64,000 nt of DNA from Bacteroidota bacterium. Its GTDB lineage: Bacteria > Bacteroidota > Bacteroidia > Chitinophagales > Saprospiraceae. Below are positions 1-7,642 of this stretch, one piece after another. The stretch's first letter is position 1; each line of letters starts with the position of its first letter. The notes beneath the pieces are model-generated. The model saw only the letters and a list, made by a program, of their open reading frames with translations, was not told the origin of the DNA and did no database searches. Made by a program: the position numbers and the translations under genes. The stretch covers positions 150,541 through 214,540 of the forward strand of contig WGNL01000011.1 of the NCBI GenBank assembly GCA_016124585.1, in the 5' to 3' direction.

Positions 1-719
1 GCATCAAACTGGAAGCCGCTGGCAACCAGTACTACACGGATGCAAAGGGCGGGAAATTTGACTTCACGGCAAGCCTCATCACCGATGCAAAGGCGTTCAT
101 GACCACTTATGCGACCGAACTGACTGCCGATGGCATCATGTCACCGGATTTCCCCACTGAATTCGGGAACTTGGCCACTGCTTTCAGCGCCGAACGGACG
201 GTGTTCCAGAACAAGCTGGAGCAAGCCGGAGCGGGCACTTCGCTCAAGGACAAGGCCATCCGGGAGAATGTGGAGGAGCCGCTTTCCACCCTGTTCGCAC
301 TGGGCAAGCAAATCTATTACAACGACCCGGTCAACCTCAAGAAATTCACCTACGAAGACCTCATCATGGAGGTGCGGGGCAACGACCCTGCCGGACTCAA
401 AGGGCTTATCATTGACGGAACAAACGGCAAGCCGCTGCTGGGCGTAGAGGCATCCAACGGTACCGTGTCCATGCTGACCGAAAAAAATGGCAAATACCTG
501 CTGCGCATGGCGAGCGGCCCCCATTCCTTCACCTTCAAAAAAGCAGGCTACGAAGACGTGGTATTGCTGGACAAGGAAATTAAAGTGGGCACCACGAGCA
601 TCTATAACGTAAGCATGGTGGCCATCCCTTCCGAAGCCGCCGCCAACCCGGCGGAGCCTGATGCCGGTATGGCGGAACAGGATGGCGCTGGGGAGGATAC
701 GCCCCAGCCAACGAATTGA
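1..719 (+). CDS. C-terminal part of a protein ending in a carboxypeptidase-regulatory-like domain (5' end outside window)
   Basis: The frame is open from base 3, upstream of the first ATG at 99, with sensible protein sequence, so the gene enters from outside the window and its true start is not visible. The visible part is an acidic, probably helical stretch followed by a roughly 75-residue beta-rich segment (nt about 400-620) with the pattern GxxxDGTNGKPLLGVxA ... TEKNGKYLLRM ... KKAGYEDV. That pattern is typical of CarboxypepD_reg (Ig-like, transthyretin-like) domains found on Bacteroidota envelope proteins. The last 30 residues are Pro/Ala/Glu-rich. A strong terminator follows directly. 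The overall function is not recognisable; the domain call is moderately secure. Confidence 0.6.
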   Translation, partial: IKLEAAGNQYYTDAKGGKFDFTASLITDAKAFMTTYATELTADGIMSPDFPTEFGNLATAFSAERTVFQNKLEQAGAGTSLKDKAIRENVEEPLSTLFALGKQIYYNDPVNLKKFTYEDLIMEVRGNDPAGLKGLIIDGTNGKPLLGVEASNGTVSMLTEKNGKYLLRMASGPHSFTFKKAGYEDVVLLDKEIKVGTTSIYNVSMVAIPSEAAANPAEPDAGMAEQDGAGEDTPQPTN

Positions 720-750
720 ATTGTTTTCATTTGGTTTTTTAGGGTTAATG

Positions 751-786
751 AGCCGCCGGAAGGAGACTTCTGGCGGCTTTTTTTTT
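751..786 (+). terminator. Rho-independent terminator
   Basis: A 12-bp stem (AGCCGCCGGAAG / CTTCTGGCGGCT, one G-T wobble) closes a GAGA tetraloop and is followed by a run of nine T. It lies 31 bases after the stop of the preceding gene. Confidence 0.9.
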
Positions 787-790
787 GTGG

Positions 791-866
791 TTGAAACTGC
801 TTTGTGTCTCCGTGGCTCTGTGTTTTAAATTGAACACGGAGGCATGGAGGCACAGAGGGGTTTCAG
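791..866. repeat. Imperfect inverted word repeat (hairpin) upstream of the NACHT gene
   Basis: Left arm 800-824 and right arm 833-857 are reverse complements at about 20 of 25 positions around an 8-base spacer; an outer TGAAAC/GTTTCA pair (793-798 and 860-865) extends the stem. The arms reiterate words like CACGGAGG and CACAGAG. No T-run follows, so it does not look like an ordinary terminator. Confidence 0.7.
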
Positions 867-921
867 ATTTATCAAACCATAATACTATATTTACCCGCAC
901 AAAAACAAAACGCCAAACAAC

Positions 922-2865
922 GTGCGAAACTTTCTCGGAAAAGCCATCCCGTTCATTGTACTCGCCTCATTAGCCATTTTGTTGGCCATGATGCCTGAGC
1001 TTTTTGGTGGAGACCTGAAAGATTGGTGTGAGCTAAACCTCGGTGTCAATTGGCGCATCATCGTGGTTATCTTCTTCGCACTTATTGTATTGGTGGCCAT
1101 AAAATACAAACCCGACCTCATCAGCGACCTATTGCCCAATAAAAAGGGCGATAACGCACTCCCCAAGCCCGAAGACATCTCCGATTTCTACCCCAAAATC
1201 AAGGAATACCTCAAAACCCGCTACCAAAGCCGCCTAAACCAAAAGTTAGCGAATCGCCAACCTGTGAACTTGCGGCGACTGCCTTCTTTTTATGGAACTT
1301 CCGATGAAACTGCAATTACGTATGTACCTTATGGTCCCGGTGAAATTCAAGAAGAAATGGCGCAAACCTTTCGGGAAGCAAGAGGCCGATTACTGCTGAT
1401 AGGTGCACGGGGTGCGGGAAAGACTAGTTTGCTTTTGCAATTAGTATTAGACCTCTTAGAAACGGAAAAAGAAGCGTTGCCTGTTATTGTCAACCTCGCT
1501 ACTTGGACAAAGGATTATGCTAATTTAGAAGATTGGCTTCGTGAAATATTGCCTGCTGAATTGGGGGTGAATAAAGCACTTGCTAAACAAATCTTGTTGG
1601 ACAATAGCCTTATTTTGTTATTCGATGGTTTGGATGAGGTAAAAGAAGAAAACCGCAAGACCTGTTTAGAAGCCATCGGAAGGTATGGCATGGATGCCAA
1701 GCGCCGCTTTGTCATCACTTCCCGGATGGAGGAATATAAAATGGTGGAAAAAGATGCGCCTGTCAACCTGCAAATAGAGGTTGGGCCATTGACGATTGAG
1801 CAAGTGGAAAAATCATTGGCAGGGATGGGACATGAGCAGCCGGAGGCGATGCGGCTTTATTTTGCTTTACAGCAAGACCCACTTTTACGGGAAGCGGTGC
1901 AGACCCCTTTTTATTTGAACGCCATGCAATTGCTGTTTGCCGATGGCAAAACGCTCAAGGATTTCTCCTTTACCACCCAAGCCTTGGACGACAGAAAACA
2001 GGAAATCGTGGAGCGTTTCGTCGCCGATGTCCTGCACCCCCCCTTCAATCAAGCCAAGGATTCCGCCAACGCAAAACGCTGGCTGGGCTTTCTTGCCTCC
2101 CGTATGACCCGTAATAACAAGGTGGTGTTTGAATTGGTGGATTTGCAGTATGATTGGTGGGAATGGGGGAGGTGGCAGCGAGTGGGGGCGGGGGTGGTCT
2201 TTGGTCTGGTAATAGGGTTTTCCGTTGGACTAATTTTTGGGCTGGTTCATGGACTAATCTTTGGGCTAATCTTTGGGCAAGGCGATGGGCTAATAGTTGC
2301 GCTGGTCGGTGGGCTGGTACTTGGGCTGGTACTTGGGCTGGTACTTGACTTACCTGAAATAAAGACTAAAGAAGAGAGAAAATGGTCATTTAAAATTTAT
2401 CTTAATATAATTAAGGCTTACTATAAAATATTTCTGGTCTTTGTGCTGGTCGGTGGGTTGGTCTTTGGTTTGGTCGGTGGGCCGATATTTGTGCTGGTCG
2501 GTGGGCCGGTTGGTGGGCTGGTCTTTGTGCTGGTCGAAGGGCTAATGGACATGATAAATAATAGCTACACTTCCTTTCTTCAAATCTCCGATCCATTTCA
2601 GCGCTTCAAAGCATCATATTGTTCATTCCACTTTTCCATCCTCCAGCACAAGCACCTCTGCTGGCTGCTGGCCCGGCGGGGGCTGCTGCCCCGCAAGCTC
2701 GTACCCTTCCTAAACGAAATGACCGAGTGCCATATCCTCGAATCAGACGGTGCCATCTTCGACAAAAATGGAAAGATAATCAAATCAGGTGCTACTTGGC
2801 GCTTTCGGCACCGCATCCTACAGGAGTATTTTGCGGAGCAATGGAAGGAACCGATTGATAAATGA
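922..2865 (+). CDS. NACHT-domain NTPase with glycine-zipper membrane region (NLR-like)
   Basis: 647 aa starting at GTG. Two hydrophobic segments (about 8-24 and 44-60) precede a NACHT STAND-type P-loop ATPase: Walker A GARGAGKTS at about 161-169, Walker B LILLFDGLDEV at about 231-241, and a sensor-like VITSRMEEY. After the winged-helix-like region come two membrane blocks (about 421-477 and 501-541) built from tetrads of the form G-L-x-x, a glycine-zipper pattern. The C-terminus ends in FRHRILQEYFAEQW, a motif seen at the end of similar NACHT proteins in cyanobacteria and actinobacteria. NACHT proteins act as regulated oligomerising switches; bacterial ones include anti-phage sensors. A defence role is inference. 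The gene stands alone. The GTG start is chosen because it gives the first membrane helix; no upstream ATG is in frame. Confidence 0.85.
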   Translation: MRNFLGKAIPFIVLASLAILLAMMPELFGGDLKDWCELNLGVNWRIIVVIFFALIVLVAIKYKPDLISDLLPNKKGDNALPKPEDISDFYPKIKEYLKTRYQSRLNQKLANRQPVNLRRLPSFYGTSDETAITYVPYGPGEIQEEMAQTFREARGRLLLIGARGAGKTSLLLQLVLDLLETEKEALPVIVNLATWTKDYANLEDWLREILPAELGVNKALAKQILLDNSLILLFDGLDEVKEENRKTCLEAIGRYGMDAKRRFVITSRMEEYKMVEKDAPVNLQIEVGPLTIEQVEKSLAGMGHEQPEAMRLYFALQQDPLLREAVQTPFYLNAMQLLFADGKTLKDFSFTTQALDDRKQEIVERFVADVLHPPFNQAKDSANAKRWLGFLASRMTRNNKVVFELVDLQYDWWEWGRWQRVGAGVVFGLVIGFSVGLIFGLVHGLIFGLIFGQGDGLIVALVGGLVLGLVLGLVLDLPEIKTKEERKWSFKIYLNIIKAYYKIFLVFVLVGGLVFGLVGGPIFVLVGGPVGGLVFVLVEGLMDMINNSYTSFLQISDPFQRFKASYCSFHFSILQHKHLCWLLARRGLLPRKLVPFLNEMTECHILESDGAIFDKNGKIIKSGATWRFRHRILQEYFAEQWKEPIDK

Positions 2866-2993
2866 GAATGGGCTGCCCTTCTTTGTCATCGTCGAAGACG
2901 ACCTGCAACGTCATACGTGACCGCACTTGTGACGCCGCAGTTGGCCTAAGGCCATGACAAAAGCGACAAGCCATGACAAACACAAAGGGCATA

Positions 2994-3046
2994 ATTCACC
3001 GTTCACCGTTCACCGTTCACAATTCACCATTCACCGTTCACCATTC
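2994..3046. repeat. Heptamer array (TTCACCG/TTCACCA/TTCACAA words)
   Basis: About seven tandem copies of a 7-base word of the form TTCACCR occupy 2994-3046. The array overlaps the stop codon and last codons of the ABC transporter gene on the minus strand, so it partly specifies that protein's C-terminal residues. Confidence 0.8.
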
Positions 3047-4857
3047 CCATTGCTGTCTTCCATTCGCTGCTTCTCATACTGCTCAAAGTAATACCCCTTG
3101 TTTTGCAAAAGCTCGGTGTGCGTTCCTTCCTCCACAATCCGCCCATCGTCCAACACGATGATTTTGTCAAATTCCAGCAGGGAGTAAATGCGGTGGGTGA
3201 TGATGATGGCCGTTTTGTCGGCAATATCGCCGCCGAGGTAGCCGAGGATGCGCTTTTCGGTATTGGTGTCCACGGCGCTCAGGCAATCGTCGAGAAGGAC
3301 GATGTCGGGCTTTTTCAGCAGGGCACGGGCGATGCTGACCCGCTGCTTCTGGCCGCCGGAGAGGGTGACGCCCCGCTCACCGACCACCGTTTCGAAGCCT
3401 TCGGGCAGTTCTGCGATTTCATTGTAAATGGCGGCATGTCGAGTGTAAGTTTCCACCTCGGCCTGTGAGGCATCGGGGCGACCAAAACGGACGTTGTTGC
3501 TCACCGAATCGGAAAAAAGGAAAACATCCTGCGGCACGTAGCCTATCCGCTGGCGCAATTGGTTGAGGTCATGCTGGCGGATGTCCACGCCGTCCACAGT
3601 GATTTTTCCTTCGGAAACATCGTAGAGCCGCACCAGCAGGTCGGCGATGGTGGACTTGCCGCAGCCCGTCCGCCCGATGATGGCCATTTTTTGCCCCGGC
3701 AGCAGCTCGAAGCTGATATTGCGAAGCGCCACGATGCCGGTGTCGGGGTAGGTGAAGGAGACGGCGTCGAAGACGATTTCGGATTTCGGATTTCGGATTT
3801 CGGATTGGGTGGACTGCGCATTGTCAACTGCCAACTTTGGACTTAGAATTTCCGGTTTTATGCTCAAAAATTCGTTGATACGTTTTTGCGAAGCGGCGGC
3901 TTGTTGAATCAGGGAGCTAATCCAGCCGAGGGAGGTGACAGGCCAGGTGAGCATGTTCACGTAGATGATGAACTCGGCGATATTGCCCGTGGTGATGGCG
4001 CCTTTGGCGACTTGGAGGCCGCCGACGTAAACGGTGATGATGGTGCTAAGGCCAATCAGTACCAACATAGTGGGCTGGAAAAGTGAGTCCACCCGGGCGA
4101 GTTTCAGGGACTTATCCATGTAGGCTTGGCTTTCTTCTTGGAAAAAATGGCCCATCGGTTTTTCCTGCGTATAGCTTTTTACGACCCTAATACCGCTGAA
4201 GACTTCTTGCGAAATGCTGGTGAGCTTGGAGAGCTGCTGCTGGATTTTGGTGCTGTTTTTAGAAATCAAACTGCTGACGTAGTAAATCGAAACGGACAAA
4301 ATCGGCAGTGGCAGCAGCGACCAGAGCGTGAGCGTAACGTTCACCCGCAGCATGGAAATGATGACGAGGGTGAACAATGATGCGAGGTTTAGGCCATACA
4401 AAATTGCTGGACCCAGGTACATCCGCACCTTCGAAACATCTTCCATGACCCTTGCCATGAGGTCGCCGGTGGCGTTTTTTTTGTAAAAAGCAAGATGAAG
4501 TTCTTCGTAATGCTGAAAGACCTCTTTCCGGAGGTCGTACTCTATCAGCCTTGACATGACGATGATAGTTTGTCGTACTAGGAACAAAAATCCACCCATG
4601 AGCAGTGCCAAAACCAATACGATGATGCCAAAATAAAGCAGGGTACGCCCAAGCTGGCTGTAGACTTCTGATTGCAATTTAAAGCCATCGAAGGTATGGT
4701 ACAGCGTGATATTATCTACCACGAGGTCAAGCGCTTGGCGAATCATCTGAGGTTGGAGCGACTGAAAATAGTTTGAAATGAAGATGAAAAGTATACCCAA
4801 CAGCAAGCGCTTGCGGTACTTGAAAAAGTATTTATTTAGGTAAAAAAGATGCTGCAT
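3031..4857 (-). CDS. ABC exporter half-transporter (fused membrane and ATPase domains)
   Basis: 608 aa. An N-terminal six-helix exporter domain (about 1-320) is followed by an ATPase domain: Walker A IGRTGCGKS, Q-loop, signature LSGGQKQRVSIARAL, Walker B IVLLDDCLSAVD, H-loop ITHR. The residue after the Walker B aspartate is Asp instead of the catalytic Glu, as in the degenerate-site subunit of heterodimeric exporters of the MdlA/YheI/TM287 type; a partner would have to be encoded elsewhere. The start at 4857 (MQHLFYLNKYF) is preferred over an upstream ATG whose 23 extra residues come from repeat DNA. The linker between the domains (about residues 339-361) is made of intergenic-type repeat words and reads SEIRNPKSEI. 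Inner-membrane export of lipid, peptide or drug is likely; the substrate is unknown. Confidence 0.9.
   Translation of the reverse strand: MQHLFYLNKYFFKYRKRLLLGILFIFISNYFQSLQPQMIRQALDLVVDNITLYHTFDGFKLQSEVYSQLGRTLLYFGIIVLVLALLMGGFLFLVRQTIIVMSRLIEYDLRKEVFQHYEELHLAFYKKNATGDLMARVMEDVSKVRMYLGPAILYGLNLASLFTLVIISMLRVNVTLTLWSLLPLPILSVSIYYVSSLISKNSTKIQQQLSKLTSISQEVFSGIRVVKSYTQEKPMGHFFQEESQAYMDKSLKLARVDSLFQPTMLVLIGLSTIITVYVGGLQVAKGAITTGNIAEFIIYVNMLTWPVTSLGWISSLIQQAAASQKRINEFLSIKPEILSPKLAVDNAQSTQSEIRNPKSEIVFDAVSFTYPDTGIVALRNISFELLPGQKMAIIGRTGCGKSTIADLLVRLYDVSEGKITVDGVDIRQHDLNQLRQRIGYVPQDVFLFSDSVSNNVRFGRPDASQAEVETYTRHAAIYNEIAELPEGFETVVGERGVTLSGGQKQRVSIARALLKKPDIVLLDDCLSAVDTNTEKRILGYLGGDIADKTAIIITHRIYSLLEFDKIIVLDDGRIVEEGTHTELLQNKGYYFEQYEKQRMEDSNGNGER
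3775..3840 (-). repeat. Word repeat inserted in frame in the ABC transporter gene
   Basis: On the plus strand the segment reads three nearly perfect copies of GGATTTC(G) at 3777-3807, then a CAACTGCCAAC word at 3827-3837. The same two words form the intergenic arms at 54931-55085 and 4870-4994. On the coding strand it is translated as part of the domain linker. Confidence 0.75.
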
Positions 4858-4869
4858 TTTTAAAGTTCG

Positions 4870-4994
4870 GCAGTTCGTCAGTGGGCAGTTGGCGGTCTGG
4901 TGGCAGTTGTTTAGTTCTTTAGTCAAATTCTGTCATTGGACTTCGAGACTGCTCAACTTCAAGACTGACTGCCAACTGCCCACTGACTAACTGC
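4870..4994. repeat. 28-bp inverted arms between divergent genes
   Basis: Arms 4870-4897 and 4967-4994 are inverted copies identical at 26 of 28 positions (GCAGTTxGTCAGTGGGCAG...). They are separated by 69 bases and sit between the divergent ABC transporter and esterase genes. The arms are built from the word CAACTGCC. Confidence 0.85.
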
Positions 4995-5003
4995 AAACTA
5001 ATT

Positions 5004-5033
5004 TTGCAGGGCAAATTTAGGTAAATATCTTTG
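5004..5033 (+). promoter_or_regulatory. Bacteroidota-type promoter of the esterase gene
   Basis: TTG at 5004-5006 and TATCTTTG at 5026-5033, spaced 19 bases, match the Bacteroidota -33/-7 consensus. It lies about 65 bases before the ATG at 5097. Confidence 0.6.
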
Positions 5034-5096
5034 TGCCGTGCGGATTGGCCAGCTGCCAATTCGAAACTTACTACTCACACCACAAAACAAAACGAA

Positions 5097-5828
5097 ATGC
5101 ATCGGGAAATACACCAATGGCACAGTCCCTCCCTCAACAAAAACATGGAAATCGGTATTTGGGGAAACTATGGTTTTGCTCTGCTCATGTTGCCAACCGC
5201 CGCTGCCGACTATTTGGAATACGAGCGTTTCCAGATGATGGACGTGCTATCCAACCAAATTAATTCTGGCAAATGCAAGGTGTTTTCCATCAACAGCATC
5301 AATTCTGAGAGCTGGTTGAACAACCGGATGCACCCTCGCCACAAGGCTATCCGCCACACACAGTTCAACAGCTACGTTTACAACGAGGTAGTACCTTTCA
5401 TCAAAAGCAAAACCAGCCCTGAGACGCCGATTTATGTGACTGGAGCTTCGCTCGGTGCGCTGCATTCCGCTAATCTTTATTTTAAACGCCCAGATTTGCT
5501 CAGTGGTGTCATCGCCATGAGTGGTATGTATGAGTTGCAGGAGTACACCAACGGATACTACGATGAGGATGTTTATTTCAACAGCCCGGTGTCATATTTG
5601 CCGAATCTGAACGACGATTATTTTCTGCCTATTTTACGCAACAGGCATCATTGCCACATTGTGACGGGCAGTGGAGCTTATGAAAATCCAGAAGGTTCCA
5701 AAACGCTTTCTGGCATCCTCTCCAGCAAGGGAATCCCCCACGAACTTGACATCTGGGGACCTGACATGCGCCATGATTGGCCGACTTGGCGGGCGATGCT
5801 GCCGTATTATATTGATAGCAGATTTTAA
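5097..5828 (+). CDS. Esterase-family alpha/beta hydrolase
   Basis: 243 aa, no signal peptide. The nucleophile elbow GASLG (VTGASLGALHSA, about residues 124-135) and a C-terminal histidine in MRHDWPTWRAMLPYY match the esterase (PF00756, feruloyl esterase/mycolyltransferase-like) family. The ATG at 5097 (MHREIHQWHSPSL) is chosen because family proteins begin near this point and the upstream in-frame ATG overlaps the promoter. Cytoplasmic location is inferred. The substrate cannot be named. The stop is followed immediately by a repeat arm. Confidence 0.8.
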   Translation: MHREIHQWHSPSLNKNMEIGIWGNYGFALLMLPTAAADYLEYERFQMMDVLSNQINSGKCKVFSINSINSESWLNNRMHPRHKAIRHTQFNSYVYNEVVPFIKSKTSPETPIYVTGASLGALHSANLYFKRPDLLSGVIAMSGMYELQEYTNGYYDEDVYFNSPVSYLPNLNDDYFLPILRNRHHCHIVTGSGAYENPEGSKTLSGILSSKGIPHELDIWGPDMRHDWPTWRAMLPYYIDSRF

Positions 5829-5880
5829 GGTTTCGGGTTTTGAAAGGTTTCAGGTTTCATTTGGTTTTGGGTTTCAGGGA
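5829..5880 (-). repeat. Far-left arm of GAAACCC-word repeats (inverted orientation)
   Basis: Reads as repeats of GGTTTC(R)GG on the plus strand. Its reverse complement begins CCCTGAAACCC and resembles the arm at 6473-6513, which has the opposite orientation. It starts at the base after the esterase stop codon. Confidence 0.75.
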
Positions 5881-5885
5881 GGGGT

Positions 5886-5910
5886 AAGGGTTAAATTAAA
5901 ATGATTGCAT
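5886..5910 (+). pseudogene. Relic resembling the 3' end of a four-helix-bundle gene
   Basis: The 25 bases here match the last codons and stop region of the neighbouring four-helix-bundle gene (6407-6432) with two mismatches and one gap, including an identical AAATGATTGCAT. In both places a GAAACCC-word arm follows 30-50 bases later. This suggests a deleted or duplicated copy of the same element. Short match, so tentative. Confidence 0.4.
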
Positions 5911-5937
5911 TTTTGCCCGATTTGATAACTAGGTACG

Positions 5938-5983
5938 CCTTGAAACCCCATGAAACCCGAAACCCTTGAAACCCGAAACCCTC
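5938..5983 (+). repeat. Near-left arm of GAAACCC-word repeats
   Basis: Reads CCTTGAAACCCCATGAAACC and then further GAAACCC words. A copy in the same orientation with nearly the same first 20 bases lies at 6473-6513 on the other side of the four-helix-bundle gene. Confidence 0.8.
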
Positions 5984-6036
5984 TGACCCCGCTCCGCCGA
6001 CCCTTTCAAATATAGTTTCACTCAAACTTATTTGAT

Positions 6037-6426
6037 ATGGCTACTTTTAAGCGATTTGAAGAAATAGAGGCATGGCAACTCGCAAGAGAACTTTGTAAGC
6101 TGGTTTATAAACTTTCCTGCCAAGGCAATTTTGCGAAGGATTTTGCCTTGAAGAATCAAATTCGTGATGCTGCCGGGTCTTCTATGGACAATATCGCTGA
6201 AGGTTATGAGCGGGATGGAACGAAAGAATTCATCAATTTCCTGAGCATAAGTAAGGGGTCGGCAGGGGAAGTGCGGTCGCAATCTTACAGGGCATTTGAC
6301 GCAGGCTACCTCTCAAAGGAAGAATTTAATGAGCTGTTTAAACTTGCAAACCGAGTAGGAAAAGCCAATCATGGCCTAATGGAATACTTGAAGAAATGTG
6401 ACCTAAAAGGGATTAAATGGAAATGA
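6037..6426 (+). CDS. Four-helix-bundle protein (23S rRNA intervening-sequence protein family)
   Basis: 129 aa. FEEIEAWQLARELCKLVYKL, then LKNQIRDAAGSSMDNIAEGYERD and FLSISKGSAGEVRSQ, are the hallmarks of the TIGR02436/S23 four-helix-bundle family first seen as ORFs within 23S rRNA intervening sequences and related in fold to Avd of diversity-generating retroelements. Family length is usually about 115-130 aa, so this copy looks intact. It is free-standing, between the esterase and fbp, and is bracketed by GAAACCC-word arms. No reverse transcriptase or variable repeat is nearby. The biochemical function is unknown; RNA/DNA binding through the basic surface has been suggested for the family. 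Confidence 0.9.
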   Translation: MATFKRFEEIEAWQLARELCKLVYKLSCQGNFAKDFALKNQIRDAAGSSMDNIAEGYERDGTKEFINFLSISKGSAGEVRSQSYRAFDAGYLSKEEFNELFKLANRVGKANHGLMEYLKKCDLKGIKWK

Positions 6427-6472
6427 TTGCATCCAGTGCTTTGAAAATGTTTTAGAACAATGAACTTTGCAC

Positions 6473-6513
6473 TCCCTGAAACCCCATGAAACCTGAAACC
6501 CAAAACCATTTGA
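6473..6513 (+). repeat. Right arm of GAAACCC-word repeats
   Basis: Reads CCCTGAAACCCCATGAAACC, then more GAAACC words. It lies directly before the start of fbp at 6531, so the fbp upstream region is repeat DNA. Confidence 0.8.
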
Positions 6514-6530
6514 GCCTAACCAAATTATTT

Positions 6531-7529
6531 ATGCAAAACCGAATCATTACCCTCGACGAGTTTATCATTCGTCGGCAGCAGGAGCATAATTTCGCTACGG
6601 GCGAACTCACCGGATTGCTCCGTGACATTGGCGTAGCCGCCAAAATCGTAAACCGGGAGGTCAACAAGGCTGGTCTGCTCAATATTTTGGGTGCCGTCGG
6701 CAATGAAAACCTTCATGGCGACACGGTGCAGAAGTTGGACATCTACGCCAACGAAAAATTTATTGAGTGCTTGCGCAACAGTGGCGAATGTGCTGGCATC
6801 GCTTCAGAGGAGAACGAAGAGTTCATCCCCCTGCCGCCGCTCCACGATAAAGCGAGCAAGTACGTGGTAGTAATGGATCCGCTCGATGGTTCCTCCAATA
6901 TTGACGTAAATGTGAGCGTGGGCACCATTTTCGGAATTTACCGAAGGGTAAGTGACCCTAGCGGGCCTGTGAAACAGGAGGATTTCCTTCAAAAAGGGAC
7001 GGATTTGGTGGCCGCTGGCTATGTGCTTTACGGCACTTCCACTATCCTCGTTTACTCAACGGGGAATGGTGTGAACGGGTTCACCCTCGACCCGACCATC
7101 GGTGAGTTCTGCCTGTCGCACCAGAACATTCAGATTCCAAAGCGCAGCAACTACTACTCGCTGAACCAGGGCTACTACCTGAAATTCGACATTGAAATGC
7201 GCCGCTATATTGACCACTGTTCGGACAGCAATATGCAGCTCCGCTACATCGGCTCGATGGTGAGCGATATTCACCGCATCCTGTTTCAGGGTGGGATTTT
7301 CCTTTATCCAAATACCCGAAAGTATCCGAAAGGCAAGCTACGCCTGCTGTACGAGTGCAATCCCATCGGTTTTGTGGTAGAGCAGGCGGGCGGCAAGGCC
7401 ATCACTTGTCAATTGGAACGGGTGCTGGAACTCGAACCAAACGGCCTTCACCAACGTGTGACGGTGGCGATGGGCAGCCCAGAAATGGTGGATGAGATGA
7501 AGGCGTTTGTGGAGAAGTATTCGGCGTGA
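6531..7529 (+). CDS. fbp: Class I fructose-1,6-bisphosphatase
   Basis: 332 aa, the normal length of bacterial class I enzymes. Hydrolyses fructose 1,6-bisphosphate to fructose 6-phosphate in gluconeogenesis, in the cytoplasm. The metal-binding signature DPLDGSSNIDVNVSVGT (from residue 116), the EEN of the preceding loop, and the substrate-binding GKLRLLYECNPIGFVVEQAG are all present. The ATG at 6531 (MQNRIITLDEF) is chosen: it matches the family N-terminus, whereas the longer reading starts within repeat DNA. No operon partner; the gene is preceded by the four-helix-bundle element. Confidence 0.95.
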   Translation: MQNRIITLDEFIIRRQQEHNFATGELTGLLRDIGVAAKIVNREVNKAGLLNILGAVGNENLHGDTVQKLDIYANEKFIECLRNSGECAGIASEENEEFIPLPPLHDKASKYVVVMDPLDGSSNIDVNVSVGTIFGIYRRVSDPSGPVKQEDFLQKGTDLVAAGYVLYGTSTILVYSTGNGVNGFTLDPTIGEFCLSHQNIQIPKRSNYYSLNQGYYLKFDIEMRRYIDHCSDSNMQLRYIGSMVSDIHRILFQGGIFLYPNTRKYPKGKLRLLYECNPIGFVVEQAGGKAITCQLERVLELEPNGLHQRVTVAMGSPEMVDEMKAFVEKYSA

Positions 7530-7642
7530 GAGAAATCTTGGGAAATTTTAGCAAGGTCGGAATGCACTCTCTAAGCATACCTTGGTATTTGTTTTTTATT
7601 CCTATTTACCTTAATTTTCGAGCTTATAAAATTCAATAATTA

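Noticed and set aside
2792..2992. Short minus-strand open frame after the NACHT gene
   Set aside because: Mostly opposite the conserved NACHT C-terminus; no start context or family resemblance.
2994..3046. Heptamer array as a CRISPR or telomere-like array
   Set aside because: Units are contiguous 7-mers without spacers, only about 50 bases long, and belong with the other word repeats.
6037..6426. Four-helix-bundle protein as Avd of a diversity-generating retroelement
   Set aside because: No reverse transcriptase, template repeat or variable repeat is present in the window; the sequence fits the rRNA-IVS protein branch.
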